This document shows positions 7,695 through 16,565 of a stretch of 32,340 nucleotides of DNA, in pieces; within the stretch, counting starts at the first letter, position 1, and each line of letters starts with the position of its first letter. The notes beneath the pieces were generated by a model. It was not told where the DNA came from. It did not search any database and saw nothing but the letters and a program-made list of their open reading frames with translations. The stretch comes from Candidatus Eiseniibacteriota bacterium (GTDB taxonomy: Bacteria > Eisenbacteria > RBG-16-71-46). The translations under genes were made by a program, and so were the position numbers. Where the stretch lies: positions 119,205 through 151,544 of the forward strand of contig JACOSV010000084.1 in NCBI GenBank assembly GCA_016178725.1. The letters are read 5' to 3'.

Positions 7695-9473
7695 CTACGC
7701 GCTCCGTTCGCGCGACTCCTTCTGCACGCGCTCGAGGAACGCCTCTCGCGTCATCGTCTCGAGCTGGCCGACGCCCTTGCGGCGCGGCGAGACGGCGCCC
7801 GCCTCGGCTTCGCGCGGTCCGACCACCACCATGTACGGGATCTTCTGCAGCTCGGCGTCGCGGATCTTGGCGCCCATCTTGTCGTCGCGCAGGTCGACCT
7901 CGGCGCGCATGCCGCCCTCGCGGAACATCCGCGCCGTGTCGGCCGCGTAGTCGTACGCCTTGGGGTTCGCCGGGATCACGACCGCCTGGACCGGCGCCAC
8001 CCACACCGGGAACTCGCCCCCGGTGTGCTCGATGTAGATGCCGACGAAGCGCTCGACCGAGCCGTACAGCGCGCGGTGCAGCATGACCGCTTCGTGGTCC
8101 TGACCGTCGGGCCCGGTGTAGTAGACGCCGAAGCGCTTCGGCAGGTTGAGGTCCACCTGGATCGTCGGGCACTGCCACTCGCGCCCGATCGCATCCCGCA
8201 GCTTCACGTCGATCTTCGGCGCGTAGAACGCACCGCCGCCTTCGTCGATCTCGTACGGCAGGCCGCGCTGCTTCAGCGCCTGCTCGAGCGCCGCGGTCGC
8301 GAACGCCCACTGCTCCTCGCTGCCGAGGAAGTGGTCCTTGGGCCGCGTCGCGAGGTAGCAGACGTACTGGTAACCGAAGGTCTTCAGCAGGAAGTCCATG
8401 AGGTCGAGAATGCCGAGCACCTCGCCCGCGAGCTGGTCGGGCGTGCAGAAGATGTGCGAGTCGTCCACGGTGAATCCGCGCACGCGGTCCAAGCCGTGGA
8501 GCACGCCCGAGCGCTCGTAGCGGTACACCGTGCCCATCTCGGCGAGACGGATCGGCAGCTCGCGGTACGAGTGCTTGCGGTTCTTGTAGATCATGATGTG
8601 CATCGGGCAGTTCATCGGTTTCACGCGGTAGGGCTGCCCGTCGATGTCCATCGGCGCGTACATCAGATCCGCGTAGTTCTCGAGGTGCCCCGAGATCGCG
8701 TAGAGCTTCTCGCTCGCGATGTGCGGCGTGTAGACGAGCTGGTAGCCGCGCTTCAGGTGCTCGTCCTTCCAGAACTCCTCGATCTGGTGGCGCACCATGC
8801 CGCCCTTGGGGTGCCAGTGGATCAGCCCGGCCCCGACCTCCTCGTGGATCGAGAACAGGTCGAGCTCCTTGCCGACGCGGCGGTGGTCGCGCTTGAGCGC
8901 CTCTTCGATCTGATGGAGGTACGCCTCGAGCTCCGCGGGCGTCGCGAACGCGGTGCCGTAGATGCGCTGCAGCATCTCGTTGCGCTCGTTGCCGAGCCAG
9001 TAGGCGCCGGCGACGTGCGTGAGCTTGAACGCCTTGAGCTCGCCGGTGCTCGCGAGGTGCGGACCGCGGCAGAGATCGAGGAACCGGCCGTTGCGGTAGA
9101 ACGTGACCTTGTCGCCGGCCGGGATCTGCGAGATGAAGTGCACCTTGTACTTCTCGCCCGCGCCCTCGAACTTCTTGATCGCCTCGTCGCGGCTCGACTC
9201 CGAGGATTCGAACGGTTGGTTCTCGGCGACGATCTCACGCATGCGCGCATCGATCCGCTCGAGGTCTTCGGGGGTGAACGGCTGATCGCGCGCGAAGTCG
9301 TAGTAGAAGCCGTTTTCGATCGGCGGGCCGCCGGCGACCTTGACGTCGGGGAACAGCTCGGTGACCGCGCTGGCGAGGATGTGGGCCGCCGAATGCCGCA
9401 GCCGATAGAGCGCCTCGCCGCCCGGATAGTGCGACAGGTCGGGACCGCTCTTCGGCGTGGAGGTCGCGGACAT
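7695..9473 (-). CDS. thrS: Threonyl-tRNA synthetase lacking the N-terminal TGS domain
   Basis: 592 residues. It charges tRNA-Thr and edits Ser-tRNA-Thr. The editing (SAD) domain has its zinc-site-like motifs H27-SAA-H31 and C135-RGP-H139. The class II core follows from about 215, with the catalytic zinc ligands C289 (MNCPMH), H340 (DDSHIF) and H466 (LHRALYGS). The anticodon-binding domain follows from about residue 490. E. coli ThrRS is 642 residues; here the ~60-residue ubiquitin-like TGS domain is absent and the protein begins just before the SAD domain. No start codon further upstream could encode it, because a tRNA gene begins about 50 nt away. The gene lies 51 nt downstream of tRNA-Val on the same strand, so the two may be co-transcribed. 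No good ribosome site is visible before the ATG. Confidence 0.97.
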   Translation of the reverse strand: MSATSTPKSGPDLSHYPGGEALYRLRHSAAHILASAVTELFPDVKVAGGPPIENGFYYDFARDQPFTPEDLERIDARMREIVAENQPFESSESSRDEAIKKFEGAGEKYKVHFISQIPAGDKVTFYRNGRFLDLCRGPHLASTGELKAFKLTHVAGAYWLGNERNEMLQRIYGTAFATPAELEAYLHQIEEALKRDHRRVGKELDLFSIHEEVGAGLIHWHPKGGMVRHQIEEFWKDEHLKRGYQLVYTPHIASEKLYAISGHLENYADLMYAPMDIDGQPYRVKPMNCPMHIMIYKNRKHSYRELPIRLAEMGTVYRYERSGVLHGLDRVRGFTVDDSHIFCTPDQLAGEVLGILDLMDFLLKTFGYQYVCYLATRPKDHFLGSEEQWAFATAALEQALKQRGLPYEIDEGGGAFYAPKIDVKLRDAIGREWQCPTIQVDLNLPKRFGVYYTGPDGQDHEAVMLHRALYGSVERFVGIYIEHTGGEFPVWVAPVQAVVIPANPKAYDYAADTARMFREGGMRAEVDLRDDKMGAKIRDAELQKIPYMVVVGPREAEAGAVSPRRKGVGQLETMTREAFLERVQKESRERSA

Positions 9474-9524
9474 GGGCGTTGGCCTCGTCGGGTGGCCCTT
9501 AGGCGCGGCGGCCGGGCGTAGACA

Positions 9525-9601
9525 TGGTGGGCGCTACAGGACTTGAACCTGTGACCCCTTGCTTGTCGAGCAAGTGCTCTACCAGACTGAGCTAAGCGCC
9601 C
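9525..9601 (-). tRNA. tRNA-Val (anticodon GAC), CCA encoded
   Basis: Full cloverleaf on the minus strand: acceptor GGGCGCT/AGCGCCC, D stem GCTC/GAGC, anticodon stem CTTGC/GCAAG, variable loop GGGTC, T stem ACAGG/CCTGT with loop TTCAAGT, discriminator A, and an encoded CCA (9525-9527). The body without CCA is 74 nt. The 7-nt anticodon loop is TCGACAA, placing GAC at positions 34-36. It puts C at position 33 where nearly all elongator tRNAs have U. The gene begins about 12 nt after a good promoter and lies just upstream of thrS. Confidence 0.95.
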
Positions 9602-9613
9602 GCGAGGGGACGG

Positions 9614-9642
9614 ATTAAGCCGGAGAGCGCGTGCCGCGTCAA
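9614..9642 (-). promoter_or_regulatory. Promoter of tRNA-Val (and probably thrS)
   Basis: Minus-strand -35 TTGACG (9637-9642), a 17-nt spacer and -10 CTTAAT (9614-9619). The tRNA 5' end is 12 nt after the -10, so transcription would start a few bases before the mature tRNA. The remaining part of this gap, up to 9840, carries no gene I can support. Confidence 0.65.
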
Positions 9643-9840
9643 GGTCGCTGCAGTCGCGGCGGTGAGCCCGCGCGGCCTTGCGTTGCCGTTGCGCCGACCG
9701 CGGCGCGAAAAACCACCGGCCTGCCGCGACGGTCGCGGGGTAATATCGCGCGCAGGCCGCCCCACCTCGAGCCGCATCGCACCGCCGCGTGATTCGACCG
9801 CGGCACGATCGCCGACGATCCAGCGACGGAGTTCCCCGCC

Positions 9841-11244
9841 ATGACGCCCCTCATCTTCCTTTTCATGATCGCCGCCGCGCCGCACGCGGGTTCGACCCGT
9901 GGCTGGATTGCCCACCCTGTTGAGCGTCCGTACGGCGAGTTCGTCGCCGGCGAGCGCGTGAACGGTCCGGCGCTCGTCGAGGTGAGCCGTCTCAACGTGC
10001 TGCGCTTCGACTACCGTCTCGGCGTTTCGGTCGCGTATCTGCAGGGGCCGGACCTCACGCTCCCATTCATTCCCTTCACGCCGGGCAAGCCGACGTACGA
10101 GCCCGCCGTTTCGACCGCCACCATCGCGGCGATCAACCAAACCCGAGGTGGGTCGCTGAAGGACCTGGCCGAGAAGCTGGTCGGCATCGACAGCACGGTC
10201 GTCTACGAACGCGGCATCGTCGAGGGATATGCCGGAGGCGCGAACGGCGCGATCCAGGCTATCCGGTCGCTCGCCACGCACGCGGACATCGTTCTGCGGA
10301 AGGACGGCGACGAAAAAGAAGTGCTCGACAGCATTCCGGTGGTTCAATCCAAGATCGCATCGGCCCTCAACACGCCGTGGCCGTCTCGCGACGTGAGCGA
10401 CAAGCGGGCGAGTGTCGCCGGCGTCACGGCGGAGCTCACCACTTATGCCACGGGGAACGATAAGGAAGAGAACCTACGGAAGGCCTTGCTGACCTACGCG
10501 GGGCAGATCGCAGACCGCGTGGACAGTATCGGCGCCGCGAGCAGCATCGCGGTGCGCTACCAGGACGCCTGGGTCAACCTCGGCGAATGGCGCTGGCTCC
10601 TGCAGAAGATCAACGACGGCGGCGCCAAGAGCTTCGTCCTGCAGGCGCGCGTTGGACAGGAGTCCCACGTCCTCTTCAACGTCGAGTCGCGCGTCGAGCT
10701 GCTCTCGCACGACCGGTTCACCGCGCCCAACACCGCCGTCCTGCGCGAGACGGTGGTCACCGTCGTCCGCCCGTCGCCGCTCACGATCAGCGCCGGCGTC
10801 GGCATGTCGTTCGACGACGAGATCGCGTTCGGGATCGTGCCGTCGAAGAGCGTCGTGCCCGACCCTGTGAACGGCGGCACGAAGACCGTCACCGTCAACC
10901 GCATCGGATACACGCGGCGATCGGATGCCCAGCCGATCCCCACCCTGCTGCTCAACTACCGGCTCTGGCCCATCCAAGGCGGCCGGTGGAACGTCGAGAT
11001 GAGCGGCGGCGCCGCCGTGGACATCCACGGCAATGTCGGCACGGAGGTCGAGTACGTTCTCGGCGCGGGATTGTCTTTCGGTCACGCGATCGTTCTGACC
11101 GGCGGCGTTCATTGCGCGCGGGTGTCGCGGCTCGCGGGCGACTTCCATCCCTACGATCAGGTGCCGGACAACCTCACCGCACCGCCGCTGCGCAAGACGT
11201 GGAAGGGCTCGCCCATGCTGGCCGTGACGATCCGCATGCGCTGA
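9841..11244 (+). CDS. Secreted protein of unknown function
   Basis: 467 residues; I do not recognise the family. It has a short hydrophobic start (MTPLIFLFMIAAAPHAGSTR) consistent with a signal peptide. An alpha-helical middle follows (about 90-250, with LRKALLTYAGQIADRVDSI). The C-terminal half is beta-rich (about 265-467): short amphipathic strands, many Gly and Val, an internal VEMSGGAAVDIHGNVGTEVEYVLGAGLSFGHAIVLTGGVH segment shown here only in part, and the ending MLAVTIRMR. This could be a barrel or a beta-sandwich attached to a periplasmic helical domain. Ribosome site GGAG lies about 9 nt before the ATG. It stands alone on the plus strand, divergent from the tRNA-Val unit and convergent with the glycosyltransferase gene. 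Base composition is like its neighbours. Confidence 0.8.
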   Translation: MTPLIFLFMIAAAPHAGSTRGWIAHPVERPYGEFVAGERVNGPALVEVSRLNVLRFDYRLGVSVAYLQGPDLTLPFIPFTPGKPTYEPAVSTATIAAINQTRGGSLKDLAEKLVGIDSTVVYERGIVEGYAGGANGAIQAIRSLATHADIVLRKDGDEKEVLDSIPVVQSKIASALNTPWPSRDVSDKRASVAGVTAELTTYATGNDKEENLRKALLTYAGQIADRVDSIGAASSIAVRYQDAWVNLGEWRWLLQKINDGGAKSFVLQARVGQESHVLFNVESRVELLSHDRFTAPNTAVLRETVVTVVRPSPLTISAGVGMSFDDEIAFGIVPSKSVVPDPVNGGTKTVTVNRIGYTRRSDAQPIPTLLLNYRLWPIQGGRWNVEMSGGAAVDIHGNVGTEVEYVLGAGLSFGHAIVLTGGVHCARVSRLAGDFHPYDQVPDNLTAPPLRKTWKGSPMLAVTIRMR

Positions 11245-11266
11245 TCGTCGTCCGGCCGCCCGGCGT

Positions 11267-13273
11267 TCAGCGCCGCGGCGTCGGGCCCCGCGCGCGCGCC
11301 AGCGAATCGGCGACCCGGAACTCCTCGGCGTAGCGCGCGGCGCCGGGCGCGGCGCGCATCGCGCGCATGAGATGGGCGCGCGCCTCGTCGAGCCGCCCCT
11401 GCGCGAGCCGCACGTGGCCGAGGTAGCCCTCCTCCCACGACGCGCCCGCGCCGGTGAGTTGGAGCGCGCGTTCGGCCGCGGCGCCGGCCGTCTCGAGATC
11501 GCCGGTCTCGAACGACGCGATCGCCTGGAAGCGCGCGACCAGCGCATCGCCGGGCGACAGCCGCGCCGCCTCGGCGAGCGGCGCGAGCGCTTCGCGGAAG
11601 CGGCCCATCGTGACGAGCTGGCCGCCGAGGTACGTCGCGGGCCACGGCTCTCCCGGCCGGCGTGCGGCGAAGCGGCGGATCGCGACGAGCAGCGATTCAT
11701 CCACGACCGCGGCCGTCGCGGTGCTCGGCACGAGACGGTAGATCGCGAATCCATGCCGCGGATCGTCCCCGCGCCACGCGATCGGCTCGAGCCCGGGCAC
11801 GTGGACATCGGGATCCTCGAGCACGGAGAGCTGCGGCTGGAGCCGCATCTCGATCGGCGAGACGAAGAGGTAGCGCGCGCGGGTCGCGTGCACGGCGTCG
11901 AGGAAGTCGGTGAACGCGTCGGCGTAGGGCACCGCGACGTAGTCCATTCCGGCGAACCACGCGACGTGCGGCTTGCGCGCGAGCACGGCGTCGCCCGGCC
12001 GCGCGATCCGGCGCAGCGCCTCCCCTCCCGCGCGCACCTCGTCGGGCGCGTCGGCGAGCAGCGCGCGGTTCTCGCGCGCCGCGGCGACCGCGCTGACGGC
12101 GATGAGTGCCGCGGCGGCCCACGGACCGACGCGCCGCAGCCACTCGGGCGGCCGGATCGCGCCCTGCGGCTCGGCCCCGATCAGCAGCGCGCACGCGCCC
12201 GAGAGATAGAAGGGCAGCAGGAAGAGAAAGAACCGCGGCGAGTAGAAGACGAAGCAGAGCACGGCGTAGCACAGCGCCGGCGGGGCGAGGAACGCCGCCC
12301 ATCCCGGCCGTCGCCACCACGTGACGGCGAGCCCCGGCAGCGCGAGAGCGCCGATCCACACGGGCATCAGCCGTCGCGCGTCGTCGAGCCAGCGCGTTGC
12401 CAGGTTCGCGCCGACGTGCGCCGCGAACCGCGCGGGATCGAAGCGCACGACATCCAGGAACGAATGGAACGCTGCGCCGGTCTCGATCCAGAAGCGGTCC
12501 CACGCCATCCCGCCCCCGTAGATCTCGAACGCGAGATTGAGATGGTTCTTGTTCGCGAACGGGTGTCCCGAGACGGCGAGCTGCGTCGCGATCCACGCCG
12601 CGACCGGCAGCACCCATCCGGCGCCGTACGCGAGCGCGGCGCGCCCGCGGCCCGGCCGCGCGGCGATCGCCACCGCCGCGGCGGGCACCAGGAACAGCGC
12701 GTTGTCGCGTGTGAGATACGCGAACCCGGCGAGCAGCCCGGCGAGCAACAGCCCGCGCCCGCGCGCCGCCGCCAGCGCGAGCCACGTCGCCGCGAACGAC
12801 AGCGCCAGCGAGGGCATGTCGGTCGCGGCTTCGATCGTCGCGCGGACGAAGACGGGCATCGCGAGCAGGGCGAGCACGGTCGCGACCGCGACCGGCGCGC
12901 CGAGGAACCGCTGCGTCAGCCGGTACGCGCACCACGCGGCGATCGCCGCGGCGACGACGTTGAGGATCCGCGCCGCAATCCACGGATCGCCGCCGGCGAG
13001 CGGCGAGGCGACCGCGAGCAGCGCCGGGTAGCCGGGTCCGTGGAACTCGAAGCGCTCGGGCCGCACGACGCCGTGCAGCAGCTCACGCGCGGCGGGCGCA
13101 TAGTCCCCGAGGAGGTCGGTCTCGACGCCGTAGAGGGGCGTGCGATGCGCGATCAGTGCGACCGCGAGCATCGCGGCGCTCCAGAGCGCGATGGCGAGCG
13201 CGGCGACGCGATCGAGCGGCCGCGCCGGCGTCGCGGGCGGAGACGATGCGACCGGCGGAGGCGATGCGCGCAT
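11267..13273 (-). CDS. GT39/ArnT-like polytopic membrane glycosyltransferase with C-terminal TPRs
   Basis: 668 residues. About ten or more hydrophobic segments occupy residues 25-400. The first long external loop has an acidic VETDLLGDYAPAAREL motif and EFHGPGYPALLAV, as in dolichyl/undecaprenyl-phosphate-sugar glycosyltransferases (PMT_2 / GT39 type). FAYLTRDNALFLVPAAA fits the same family. A soluble periplasmic-type region follows (about 400-530, PHVAWFAGMDYVAVPYADAF). Residues about 540-668 are TPR-like repeats (GRFREALAPLAEAARLSPGDA, QGRLDEARAHLMRAMRAAPG). The likely role is transfer of a sugar from a polyprenyl carrier to lipid or protein; the acceptor is unknown. The gene is 85 nt downstream of the BNR-repeat protein gene on the same strand, and only 22 nt separate its stop from the convergent 9841 gene. 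The start codon is uncertain because the ribosome site is weak. Confidence 0.85.
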   Translation of the reverse strand: MRASPPPVASSPPATPARPLDRVAALAIALWSAAMLAVALIAHRTPLYGVETDLLGDYAPAARELLHGVVRPERFEFHGPGYPALLAVASPLAGGDPWIAARILNVVAAAIAAWCAYRLTQRFLGAPVAVATVLALLAMPVFVRATIEAATDMPSLALSFAATWLALAAARGRGLLLAGLLAGFAYLTRDNALFLVPAAAVAIAARPGRGRAALAYGAGWVLPVAAWIATQLAVSGHPFANKNHLNLAFEIYGGGMAWDRFWIETGAAFHSFLDVVRFDPARFAAHVGANLATRWLDDARRLMPVWIGALALPGLAVTWWRRPGWAAFLAPPALCYAVLCFVFYSPRFFLFLLPFYLSGACALLIGAEPQGAIRPPEWLRRVGPWAAAALIAVSAVAAARENRALLADAPDEVRAGGEALRRIARPGDAVLARKPHVAWFAGMDYVAVPYADAFTDFLDAVHATRARYLFVSPIEMRLQPQLSVLEDPDVHVPGLEPIAWRGDDPRHGFAIYRLVPSTATAAVVDESLLVAIRRFAARRPGEPWPATYLGGQLVTMGRFREALAPLAEAARLSPGDALVARFQAIASFETGDLETAGAAAERALQLTGAGASWEEGYLGHVRLAQGRLDEARAHLMRAMRAAPGAARYAEEFRVADSLARARGPTPRR

Positions 13274-13358
13274 GACCGACCATGCTACCGCGCGCGCCGC
13301 CGCGCCGCGCGGCTCGGGTCACGTCGCTTGGACGATGACCGGCCGCCGAAGGTTGTGT

Positions 13359-16300
13359 CTAGTTGCCCGAACCGAGCACCGCGATCTTGGCCGACGACAT
13401 GCGGTCGCCCTGCACGAGTCGCGCCCAGTAGATGCCGGGCTTGAAGCGCTCACGCGTGAGATCGAGCACATGGCGGCCCGGCCCCATCGCCGACACGTCG
13501 CGCGTCAGGACGCGGCGCCCGGTCGCGTCCACTATCTCGATGCGCGCGGCCGCGGCGCTCGGCAGCGTGAACGTGAGGCGCATGCCCGACACCGACGGGT
13601 TCGGCGATGCGCCGGCGAGCGACAGGCGGCTCGCGGCGCTCACATCCACGCGCACGTCGCCGGCGAAGATCTCACCGGTGCCGGACGGCAGGCCGAGCCG
13701 GTAGTCGTAGACGCCGTTCGCCTGCACGGTGCCGTCGTCGAACGCGAGGTCCCCCGAGCCGTCCACGTGGAGCGTGGCGATCGACTGCCAGTCGCCCGGC
13801 ACGTAGCGGCGATAGAGGTGCGCCACGTCGCCCGGCTGCATGTCGGTATGCCAGGAGAGCAGGACGTGCCCGTTGACCACGTCGGTGCTCACCAGCGCCG
13901 CGACCGCGGCCGCGCCGGGATCGACCAGCCGCTCCCACATGCCGCGGCCGTGCGTCGCGATACGCAGCGTGCGGTTGGCCTGCTGGAGCGCCATGTCGAA
14001 CACCGCGACCACCGGCATGCCGGTGGTCCACGCCGACCAGGTCGCGCCGCCGTCGGTGGACTTGTAGACGCCGATGTCGGTGCCCGCGTACATCTCGAGC
14101 GGCTTCGTCGCGTCGAGCGCGAACGCGTCCACCGGGACGTCCGGGATGCCGGTGCCCGAGGCGGTCCAGGTCGGGCCGCCGCCGGCGAGGTTCGTCGTCT
14201 TCCAGATGTGCTGGCCCGCCGGCATGCCGAAGCCGGCGAAGCACGCCCACGCGGTGTTCGAGTTGTTGGGATCGATCACGACGCGCGTGATGTAGCGCGT
14301 GCCGGTGGCCGACACCGGGAACGATCCGCTGGTCACGTCGGTGAGCGTGCTCGATCCGCTCTGCGTCATCCAGATCGTGCCGTTGCTCAAGCCGACGATG
14401 CGCGTGTTGTCGTCCGTCGGCGCGATGCCGATCGCGGTGATCACCTGTCCCGACACGATCGGGTTCTGGCTGACCGTCGCGTTGGTGGTGCCCTTGTCCG
14501 GCGAGCGGTAGAGCCGCTGGGTTCCGTAGTACACGGGATTCGGGCTGCCCGGGCCGAGCGCCATCGGCGCGTAGAACTGGACGTTGTCGGAAAAGCTGAT
14601 GCCGTTCGAGCCGTTGCCGAAGAACGACCAGCCGCCGTCCACCGCGCTCGCGACGGTCGTCACGCCGGCGTAGCCGACGAGGTTGTTCTGCTGGTTGAAG
14701 TACGTGTGGTACATCGTGACGTTGGTCACGTCGGCGGCGTTCTGATCGATCAGTGCGTAGCCGCCGTCGCCGAAGTCGGCGCGGGTCCACGTCTGGTCGG
14801 GACGATAGAAGGGCGTGCCGTTGTCCTGTGTGCCGCCGATCGTGAACCAGCGGTCGCTGGGATGGACGGCGACGCTCTGGAACTGGGTCGCGCTCAAGGT
14901 CGAGTTGTTGAGGCTCGTCCAGTTCGCGCCGCCGTTCGTGGACTTGAAGACGCCGCCGTCGTTGCCCTCGTATACCGTGGTCGGCGTCGACGCCGAGAAG
15001 GCGATGACGTGCGCATCGGCGTGGAGCCCCACGTCGGCGACGCCCGCGGCGGTGAACGTCGTGCCGCCGTTGGTCGAGCGCGTGAGCACGCGCGAGCAGG
15101 TGCTGTTGCCCGAGCCGCCGATCAGGATGATCGAAGCGTTGTCGGGCTCCATCGCGACCGGCAGGTCGTAGAAGCACTGGCCGCCGCAGTAGCCGCCGCC
15201 GCCCGTGAGCTTCGCGCCCCACGTCGCGCCGCCGTCGGTCGATTTGCGCAGGCAGCCCGATCCGGTGGTGCACGAGGTGCCGGCCGCGGTCTCGCCGGTT
15301 CCGACCAGCATGGTCGTCACGCCGGCGATGCGCACGGCGTTGAACGCACCGCGCGAGCTGCTCACGGTCGTGGTGAAGGTCTGTGTGAACGTCGGCGTTC
15401 CGGCGAGCGCGTTCGTCGTCCGGTAGATGCCGCCGTCCCCCGCGGCGGCGTTGCCGAACACCCAGCAGACGATCGTGTTGTTCGTTCCGTCGGTCGGGTC
15501 GTAGATCATGTCGTTGATGATGCGGTTGCCGCTCACATCCGGGGCGATGCTGCCGGCGTTGGTCACGGTGAGCTTGGCGAAGCTGGGCGACCCGGACGTC
15601 GCGTCGGTGCTGCGGTAGATGCCGCGGAGCCCGGTGACCGGCGGCGAGGCGCCGAACGCGTCGATGCCGAGCCCGCCGATACCGCTCGCCGTCGAGACGA
15701 AGATGGTCCCGGGGGTCGTCGGATCGACGAGGATCTTGCTGATCGAGCGGCCGGTGAACGTCTTGGCGCCAATCACGTCGGTCGTCGGCGTGGGATTGAA
15801 GGGGCCGTTCAGCACCGGCGTGGTGTTGGCGTTGTCGATGCGGTAGAGGCCGACGCCGAAGAACGAGTCTCCGGCGAGATTCGCCTCGCCGGTGCCGACG
15901 TAGAGGATCGTCGGGTCCGAGGGCGCGAGCGCCAGCGCGCCGATCGCGAGCGATGCGGCCGTGTCGAAGATCGGCGTCCAGGTCGTGCCGCCGTCGGTCG
16001 AGCGATAGACGCCGCCCTGCGCGGCGCCGACGTAGACGGTGTTGGGGTCGGTCGGGTTCACCGCGATCGCCGTGATGCGCCCGCTCACCGCGGTCGAGGT
16101 CGTCGTGGTCTGGCCGTTCGGGATCGGCATCGGTCCGATCGGCGTCCAGAACCCGTTGCTGAACGGTCCGGCCTGCGCCTGCTGCGCCTGCATCTGCCGG
16201 ATCGCGCGCACGCGCGGGTTCTCGCCCGCCACCCAGTCGCGCACGCCGAGCAGGCGATCCATGTAGTCGCCGCGCGCCTTGAGGAACCAGTCCTTGTCGA

Positions 16301-16424
16301 CCTTGCCCTGCATGAATGCCGGGAGATCGGGATCGTCGCTCTCCTGCGCGAGCGCGGGGAGCGCGGTGACGGCGAACAGCAGGACGAACGGCACGGTCCA
16401 CACGCGGAAGGCAGGTCGAATCAT
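13359..16424 (-). CDS. Large secreted BNR/sortilin-like repeat protein with FlgD-Ig-like C-terminal tail
   Basis: 1021 residues. A signal peptide (cleavage near ALA-QE at 26/27) is followed by a short helical region (35-85). Beta-propeller-like repeats with Asp-box motifs follow: RSTDGGTTW near 141-149, KSTDGGATW near 394-402, RSTNGGTTF near 449-457, KSTNGGANW near 494-502 and KSTDGGATW near 788-796. Between them runs xVxPTDPNTVYVG-type text. Such repeats occur in glycosidases, sortilin-type receptors and photosystem-assembly factors. No catalytic residues are obvious, so a binding or adhesive role is as likely as an enzymatic one. Residues about 935-1021 (GASPNPSVSGMRL, VDATGRRVLTRDV, GIYWARLVQG) form the FlgD-Ig / type-IX-like tail typical of secreted or surface proteins in FCB-related phyla. 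Upstream (16425-16565) I see only a purine-rich GAGGGGG site, no convincing promoter. Confidence 0.9.
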   Translation of the reverse strand: MIRPAFRVWTVPFVLLFAVTALPALAQESDDPDLPAFMQGKVDKDWFLKARGDYMDRLLGVRDWVAGENPRVRAIRQMQAQQAQAGPFSNGFWTPIGPMPIPNGQTTTTSTAVSGRITAIAVNPTDPNTVYVGAAQGGVYRSTDGGTTWTPIFDTAASLAIGALALAPSDPTILYVGTGEANLAGDSFFGVGLYRIDNANTTPVLNGPFNPTPTTDVIGAKTFTGRSISKILVDPTTPGTIFVSTASGIGGLGIDAFGASPPVTGLRGIYRSTDATSGSPSFAKLTVTNAGSIAPDVSGNRIINDMIYDPTDGTNNTIVCWVFGNAAAGDGGIYRTTNALAGTPTFTQTFTTTVSSSRGAFNAVRIAGVTTMLVGTGETAAGTSCTTGSGCLRKSTDGGATWGAKLTGGGGYCGGQCFYDLPVAMEPDNASIILIGGSGNSTCSRVLTRSTNGGTTFTAAGVADVGLHADAHVIAFSASTPTTVYEGNDGGVFKSTNGGANWTSLNNSTLSATQFQSVAVHPSDRWFTIGGTQDNGTPFYRPDQTWTRADFGDGGYALIDQNAADVTNVTMYHTYFNQQNNLVGYAGVTTVASAVDGGWSFFGNGSNGISFSDNVQFYAPMALGPGSPNPVYYGTQRLYRSPDKGTTNATVSQNPIVSGQVITAIGIAPTDDNTRIVGLSNGTIWMTQSGSSTLTDVTSGSFPVSATGTRYITRVVIDPNNSNTAWACFAGFGMPAGQHIWKTTNLAGGGPTWTASGTGIPDVPVDAFALDATKPLEMYAGTDIGVYKSTDGGATWSAWTTGMPVVAVFDMALQQANRTLRIATHGRGMWERLVDPGAAAVAALVSTDVVNGHVLLSWHTDMQPGDVAHLYRRYVPGDWQSIATLHVDGSGDLAFDDGTVQANGVYDYRLGLPSGTGEIFAGDVRVDVSAASRLSLAGASPNPSVSGMRLTFTLPSAAAARIEIVDATGRRVLTRDVSAMGPGRHVLDLTRERFKPGIYWARLVQGDRMSSAKIAVLGSGN

Positions 16425-16565
16425 GGCGGGAACCCCCTCATCGTCTGGAGGACGGTCTTAGGGAACGGGTGGCGATGGGGTATGACGACTCTGCGACCGC
16501 AAGGAGCATACCGCGCGGCGGGGTTCCGCGCGCGGACGCAATTCCATACCTGACACGGCCCCGGA

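Noticed and set aside
13140..16553. Plus-strand open frame of 1137 codons opposite the BNR protein
   Set aside because: Composition is Arg/His/Ala/Asp/Gly-rich with no motif, as expected opposite a GC-rich gene. The minus-strand protein has a signal peptide, repeats and a tail domain.
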